A DNA stretch of 38,498 bases from positions 1 through 38,498 of the forward strand of contig JALQCR010000058.1 in the NCBI GenBank assembly GCA_023336205.1. The letters run 5' to 3'. The position numbers were made by a program, and so were the translations under genes. The notes beneath the pieces are model-generated. The model was given only the letters and a program-made list of their open reading frames with translations, searched no databases and was not told the DNA's origin. Below, in pieces: positions 34,684 through 38,498 of this stretch. The first letter of the stretch is position 1. Each line of letters begins with the position of its first letter. This stretch comes from Pseudanabaena sp. Salubria-1. Its GTDB lineage: Bacteria > Cyanobacteriota > Cyanobacteriia > Pseudanabaenales > Pseudanabaenaceae.

Positions 34684-35655
34684 TTAGTCTTTATGGCGCG
34701 AAGCTTTTATTTGATCGATAAAAAATTCTTCGAGAGTTTGGCGGGCTAGCTCGATCGCGATCGCCTTTGCTCCAATACTAGCAATATAGGTCAAAAACTC
34801 AGGCAAATCCTTAGCTAATTGACCATGCCAAGTATCATTCTGGAAAATTAAATGCTCCAACCAAGGTTGCAACTCTGACTCAGAGCCACCATGTCCGCTG
34901 ACTTGATAGGACTGCTCTGTCCCCAACAACTCATTTAAAGTTCCCATCGCCACAAGTTCGCCTTTATTGAGAATGCCAATGCGATCGCAGATCAGCTCCA
35001 CATCAGACAAAATATGACTGTTAAAAAATACAGTTTTACCCTGATTCTTGAGCATCAAAATAATTTCGCGCACCTGATATCGCCCAACAGGATCAAGTCC
35101 AGACATCGGCTCATCAAGAAACACAATTTCGGGATCATTGATTAGAGCTTGTGCTACACCAATTCTTTGCACCATACCTTTAGAATATTGGCGCAATTGT
35201 TTTTTTCGGGCTACTGACTGTGACAAACCAACGAGATCCAGCAGATCAGCAATGCGTTGGCGGCGTAATGTTGGCGCAACCCCAAACAAACTGCCAATAA
35301 AATCGAGCAGTTCCCAACCAGTCAAATAGTCGTAGTAATAAGCATTTTCAGGTAAATAACCGATGGACTGCTTAGCAGTGCGATCGCCTAGAGGATATCC
35401 TAAAATTTCACCAGTTCCTGATGTGGGCTTCACAATACCCAACAAAATCTTTAATAATGTGGTTTTGCCTGCCCCATTAGGTCCTAACACACCAAAGGTT
35501 TCGCCTTGGCGAATGGTTAACGAAAAATCCTGTAAAGAACTAATTTTTTGATTTAACCAAAAGCCAGTACGATAAGTTTTGCTCAAACCATCCGCCACAA
35601 TGGCGTTGCTCTGAATAATCTGAGTCTGGGATTCATTAGTCAATACTTCTACCAT
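34684..35655 (-). CDS. ABC-2-type transporter ATP-binding protein
   Basis: A 323-residue ATPase: Walker A GPNGAGKTT (58-66), Walker B EIVFLDEP (176-183), D-loop SGLDPVGRYQ, switch histidine in FFNSHIL. The signature is QYSKGMVQRIG (156-166), which departs from LSGGQ but is common in the gliding/Nod/CcmA-type export group. The C-terminal 90 residues form the extension typical of that group. It would power a two-subunit exporter. No permease gene is adjacent within the window, so substrate and partner are unknown. The first residues before AIVADGLSKTY are a non-conserved leader. Confidence 0.9.
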   Translation of the reverse strand: MVEVLTNESQTQIIQSNAIVADGLSKTYRTGFWLNQKISSLQDFSLTIRQGETFGVLGPNGAGKTTLLKILLGIVKPTSGTGEILGYPLGDRTAKQSIGYLPENAYYYDYLTGWELLDFIGSLFGVAPTLRRQRIADLLDLVGLSQSVARKKQLRQYSKGMVQRIGVAQALINDPEIVFLDEPMSGLDPVGRYQVREIILMLKNQGKTVFFNSHILSDVELICDRIGILNKGELVAMGTLNELLGTEQSYQVSGHGGSESELQPWLEHLIFQNDTWHGQLAKDLPEFLTYIASIGAKAIAIELARQTLEEFFIDQIKASRHKD

Positions 35656-36063
35656 AGCTGCCGATCAAAGCTGCAAAGTTCATGCTTTAAAACATTATTT
35701 TAACGTCAGTTCGGGTTAATTTAAAAATGAGGATAATCTTGATGTCTACACATTCCTATTAATTCTCCTTTTAGGATTGGCTGCGCCATCGGCGCAGCCA
35801 ATCCCAAAAGGAGAATTGCTGCCCCACACCATCAATTCTTGAATGAGAAGAGAGTAAATGTCTATATAAGTAGGTAGATACAATTAAACATAAAACCTTA
35901 AAATCTATGCCGCCCGCTGTGCAGGCGGCATAGATTTTGAATCTGGATTTTAATTATGCCTACCCAACTTAGGAGAAAGATAAAAATCGTTACTCCCCCA
36001 ATAGGTATGTGTCAATAGATAACCTATACAATGTAATCAAACAAGGCTAGATAGCGCCCAGCT
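35656..36063. other. 408-bp intergenic region with two large hairpins
   Basis: 35761-35816: a 56-nt hairpin with arms AATTCTCCTTTT then GGATTGGCTGCGCC around ATC, with one mismatch. 35900-35938: arms AAAATCTATGCCGCC around CGCTGTGCA. Neither is followed by a clear T run. Both resemble the other hairpin repeats of this window in their A/T outer and G/C inner arms. No reading frame or RNA gene is supported. Promoters for the flanking divergent genes should lie here. Confidence 0.65.
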
Positions 36064-37107
36064 ATGAGTAACATTTTTTTGCTGCCACCAAACCTAGACA
36101 AGAAGGAGCGTTTTGCTGCTTCTTGGGAATATTTGCTAGAAAACATTCCAGACTTAGGTCAAGATTTCGTTGACTTTTTAACACAGCGATCGGGCAAGCC
36201 AAGTTCAACCTTTGTTAAATCTGTTAGTCATCCTTTTTTTGCGTCAAGCATCGAGCCTGACTTACTTTTGGAATGTAAAGATTTTGATATTATCTGTGAT
36301 CATCGCTTGGAGAGTCAGCTAAACAAGCTATCTTTAGACTCATTATTAACTTTGGCTAAGTCTCAGACTAAGAAGACTTATATAGCCGTGATTAGCAATA
36401 GTTATTGTCTAATCGAACCTGAGATGTTAGCTGGAGTTTTAGCAAAGCAATATTATCTTCAGCCATATGATGATACGAATTCATCGATGCCATATTTTTG
36501 CTGGCAAGACATATATGCTTTGGTAGCTCAAAAGCAAGAACGCCTTGCCCATGAGTTTGCTGAATATATGCATTTCATGGATATGCAACCTTGGCAGCAT
36601 AGTGAATGGGGTAATTTGTTTCTTAATCCTGATGTAGCAAAAACTTTTAGTCAGCAATGGGCGCAAACAATCGCTTATTTCCAAGCAATGGAGATCGACG
36701 CTAAGCCGAGTGGTTATAGTGCTTTAGAGATCATTTACCCTCTACCTTGGTTGCAATTGCTTTATATTTATGCAGCCAGATCCGTGAGTCATAACGATCT
36801 CCAAGCTGTGAGTCCCTATCTTGTGGCGACAATTTGGATTAAGGGGGATGCAAAAACTCAGATTCAGGCTTTTCATGGCATTTCTGATCGCTTTACGATA
36901 CCAGATAATAATCATATAACGGTCGAGATTAGAGCGAGTTTAGCCGATGGTTTATGGACAACCAAAGCTGGTAGCCGTCCCAAACTAGCTGCGACATATT
37001 ACACATCTCTTGATCGTCTTGTAGCATTAGATTCTTTACAAATTCAACAAAACTTGTTGGCTTTTTCTAAGGCAGTTTTTATCCATGCTCAAAGCATATC
37101 AAGCTAA
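36064..37107 (+). CDS. Hypothetical protein, degenerate PD-(D/E)XK-like N-terminal part
   Basis: A 347-residue protein, not assigned to a family. Residues 50-115 follow the spacing of nuclease-fold proteins: EPDLLLECKDFDIICDHRLE, then SQLNKL and KTYIAVISNSY. Compare PD...hhhExK...QL...: the E-x-K position reads D79-H80-R81, so catalysis is doubtful. Residues 130-347 contain aromatic-rich segments (EYMHFMDMQPWQHSEWGN, YPLPWLQLLYIYAARSV) and no recognisable motif. There is no signal peptide or membrane segment. It stands alone between hairpin-rich spacers, so its context gives no functional hint. Confidence 0.6.
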   Translation: MSNIFLLPPNLDKKERFAASWEYLLENIPDLGQDFVDFLTQRSGKPSSTFVKSVSHPFFASSIEPDLLLECKDFDIICDHRLESQLNKLSLDSLLTLAKSQTKKTYIAVISNSYCLIEPEMLAGVLAKQYYLQPYDDTNSSMPYFCWQDIYALVAQKQERLAHEFAEYMHFMDMQPWQHSEWGNLFLNPDVAKTFSQQWAQTIAYFQAMEIDAKPSGYSALEIIYPLPWLQLLYIYAARSVSHNDLQAVSPYLVATIWIKGDAKTQIQAFHGISDRFTIPDNNHITVEIRASLADGLWTTKAGSRPKLAATYYTSLDRLVALDSLQIQQNLLAFSKAVFIHAQSISS

Positions 37108-37172
37108 AGGTGTTGATTGTCTTTAGCTTGAATTAGTAAGGTGGGCATTGCCAAATCTACTGTTTTTATACC

Positions 37173-37206
37173 AATTCACGAAAGTATGGCTACACTTTCG
37201 TGAATT
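37173..37206. repeat. Hairpin repeat, ATGGCTAC core, copy 2
   Basis: Arms AATTCACGAAAGT and complement around the loop ATGGCTAC, preceded by TTATACC as in the copy at 30261. It is followed by ACCAAACCCTGTAAGGGTTT (37211-37230) and ACAGCGCTTTGCGCTCAAA, then by the next hairpin at 37259. The whole stretch 37140-37372 is repeat mosaic. Confidence 0.75.
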
Positions 37207-37258
37207 AAGAACCAAACCCTGTAAGGGTTTTACAGCGCTTTGCGCTCAAACCCAAACC

Positions 37259-37307
37259 AAGATAAATTTTGAAAGCGTTGCAAAGCAACGCTTTCAAAAT
37301 TTATCTT
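37259..37307. repeat. Hairpin repeat, GAAAGCGTTGC core, copy 2
   Basis: A 49-nt perfect hairpin, 23+3+23: AAGATAAATTTTGAAAGCGT, TGC, loop AAA, complement. Same length and core as 34582-34630. The arms differ at three positions, each matched by a change in the opposite arm. Confidence 0.85.
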
Positions 37308-37335
37308 GTGGCTCGTTTGATCGGCAATTGCTGTA

Positions 37336-37368
37336 AAAACAAAAAATGGCTACGCCATTTTTTGTTTT
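37336..37368. repeat. Hairpin repeat, ATGGCTAC core, copy 3
   Basis: A 33-nt perfect hairpin (15+3+15) equal in length to 30261-30293, with AAC-AAA in the arm where the other has AAC-ACA, complemented on the other side. It lies 4 bp beyond the stop of the minus-strand ABC ATPase gene and, with its T-rich arm, may serve as that gene's terminator. Confidence 0.75.
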
Positions 37369-37372
37369 GGTA

Positions 37373-38269
37373 TTATTTAGAGCCTTGGGTGACTTCTACA
37401 TAGATATTTTCAAGACGGACGGGTTGACGCATAATCGAGTCAATTGGGATACCTTCAAAACATTCCAGAATTTCTTTTAGTTCCATTACTCTAGGAAGCC
37501 AAAAAGCTAAATCTCGCCCATAGTAGCGATAGGTAAAGCCCAACTCGATCGCTCTAGCGATCGCTAAATCTTCAGTGGGCGTGCAAATAATCGCAATTTC
37601 TTGAGCAGGGACATGTTTACGAAGTTCTTCTAGACTACCTTCCGCGAGCAAACTGCCCTGCTTAATAATGCCAATCCGCTGACAAAGACGCTCTGCCTCT
37701 TCTAGCATATGTGTAGTCAACAAAATCGCTGTATCTTGACTTCTAAGTTTACGAATCAATTCCCAAACTTCATAACGAGCTTCAATATCAAGTCCTGTGG
37801 TTGGTTCGTCGAGTACGACTAATTGCGGCTGATGTACAAGGGCGATCGCCATACTTAGACGACGTTGCATTCCACCACTGAGACTATCCGCAATACTTTT
37901 TGCGCGATCGCCTAGCCCCACTAAATCCAAACAGTATTGTGCTTGTTTCCGACAAGCTTCATTACTTAGCCCGTAGAGCTGTCCAAAAAATCGCAAGTTC
38001 TCTTCACAAGTTAGACTCTTATAAAAAATATTTTCTTGTGGGGCAACGCCAATTAGCGATCGGGTTAAGCTGGACGCATTTTGACCATTCATTGTGACAA
38101 GACCGCGATCGGATTGGATCAAACCACACAAAATACTAATCGTAGTGGTCTTGCCAGCCCCGTTCGGGCCAAGTAATCCATAGACTTCTCCAGGCTGGAT
38201 AGCAAAACTTAAGTTCTGTAAAACTTGCTTTTTTCCATAAGATTTACAGATTTTGCGAACTTCTAGCAC
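37373..38269 (-). CDS. DrrA-like ABC-2-type transporter ATP-binding protein
   Basis: A 298-residue ATPase with all canonical motifs: Walker A GPNGAGKTTT (34-43), Q-loop APQENIF (76-82), signature LSGGMQRRLS (130-139), Walker B LVVLDEPTTGLD (150-161), switch histidine in LLTTHML. It belongs to the group that includes daunorubicin-type and other ABC-2 exporters, with the 70-residue C-terminal domain seen there. No membrane subunit is visible in the window; it might lie beyond 37373 in the transcript direction only if separated by the repeat spacer, which is not the case here. Confidence 0.9.
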   Translation of the reverse strand: MLEVRKICKSYGKKQVLQNLSFAIQPGEVYGLLGPNGAGKTTTISILCGLIQSDRGLVTMNGQNASSLTRSLIGVAPQENIFYKSLTCEENLRFFGQLYGLSNEACRKQAQYCLDLVGLGDRAKSIADSLSGGMQRRLSMAIALVHQPQLVVLDEPTTGLDIEARYEVWELIRKLRSQDTAILLTTHMLEEAERLCQRIGIIKQGSLLAEGSLEELRKHVPAQEIAIICTPTEDLAIARAIELGFTYRYYGRDLAFWLPRVMELKEILECFEGIPIDSIMRQPVRLENIYVEVTQGSK

Positions 38270-38327
38270 AGGGGATGTATCTCTTTAAAGCAATGCATAA
38301 AGTATAGCAACCGCTATTACAAAACTA

Positions 38328-38366
38328 CAAAAGCAGAAACTACACTTTATGCAGTTTCTGCTTTTG
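38328..38366. repeat. Hairpin upstream of the DrrA-like gene
   Basis: 14-bp perfect stem (CAAAAGCAGAAACT and complement) with an 11-nt loop ACACTTTATGC. It lies about 60 bp upstream of the minus-strand ATPase start, next to the large hairpin at 38400. It may be part of the same repeat family or a leader structure. Confidence 0.55.
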
Positions 38367-38399
38367 AGTATATAGCAATGAAAGTTTTGCTTAGGACAT

Positions 38400-38454
38400 A
38401 AAACCCAAATAAATGAAGGCGGCGCTTCGCGCCGCCTTCATTTATTTGGGTTTT
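38400..38454. repeat. Hairpin repeat, GGCGGCGCTTCGCGCCGCC core, copy 2
   Basis: A 55-nt perfect hairpin, preceded by TTAGGACAT, the reverse complement of the sequence following copy 1, so it sits in the opposite orientation. Outer arm AAAACCCAAATA and the core are the same as copy 1; the middle arm is AATGA. Confidence 0.85.
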
Positions 38455-38498
38455 GAGTGGCGCATAAAAATAAACTAAAGAGTAGCGGGGGCCGGGGC

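Noticed and set aside
37148..37336. Plus-strand open frame of 62 codons
   Set aside because: Translation of the hairpin mosaic; shares its TALCAQ segment with the frame at 34450-34671 only because both read through the same repeat.
30261..37368. CRISPR array
   Set aside because: The hairpin repeats are irregularly spaced over several kilobases with no unique spacers of constant length, and no cas genes are present.

Overview
The window looks like a chromosomal piece of a cyanobacterium. The octamer GCGATCGC and its GATCGC/GCGATC variants (HIP1-like) are scattered through nearly every native gene, and several genes belong to families typical of cyanobacteria (DUF928, ISAzo13 and ISL3 elements, CFI-box protein). 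The mix of small hairpin repeats and IS load would fit a Pseudanabaena-like filamentous strain, but genus is inference. Both window ends carry odd G/C runs (31-57 and 38484-38498) that look like contig-end artefacts.

Layout. (1) 1-4.9 kb, minus strand: a SagB/nitroreductase-type protein bracketed by two copies of a hairpin repeat, a receiver-GGDEF protein with a degenerate signature, a J-domain/TPR protein, and a periplasmic amino-acid-type solute-binding protein. (2) 5.3-20 kb, plus strand: a defence-like island with a large type III-like restriction helicase-nuclease (intact), a VapBC-like toxin-antitoxin pair, a beta-class DNA methyltransferase (broken), a TumE-like toxin with its small partner, and a fusion of a RelE-fold domain to a UvrD-type helicase. 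The methyltransferase gene is cut twice. One cut is an ISL3 element that itself carries a 134-bp MITE and a second ISL3 element. The other is an ISAzo13 element that carries an IS4/IS701-like element. Every junction has target duplications, and removing the elements restores an exact 936-codon frame.

(3) 20.1-23.5 kb: a CFI-box protein gene broken by a second copy of the inner ISL3 element, a second copy of the MITE, and a third (inverted) ISL3 copy that lacks a target duplication and marks a rearrangement. (4) 23.6-26 kb: a small unknown gene, then a two-gene unit of a ParA ATPase fused to an N-terminal restriction-nuclease-like domain and a ParB-like protein with a C-terminal SAP/Rho-N-like motif. 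This is the best candidate for an under-described system. (5) 26-30.2 kb: a frameshifted DUF928 gene, a membrane-anchored CHAP/NlpC-like protein, a GT4 glycosyltransferase and argB. (6) 30.3-33.4 kb: an IS inserted into an identical copy of itself, with 7-bp duplications at both levels. (7) 33.4-38.5 kb: a membrane protein, rpmF (L32), two ABC-2-type ATPases and a nuclease-like hypothetical, with intergenic spaces full of hairpin repeats.

Most notable signals: three identical ISL3 copies all need a -1 frameshift at A-AAA-AAG to make transposase; a 134-bp MITE carries that element's ends; and at least four families of hairpin repeats keep a fixed core while their arms change with compensating substitutions on both sides.
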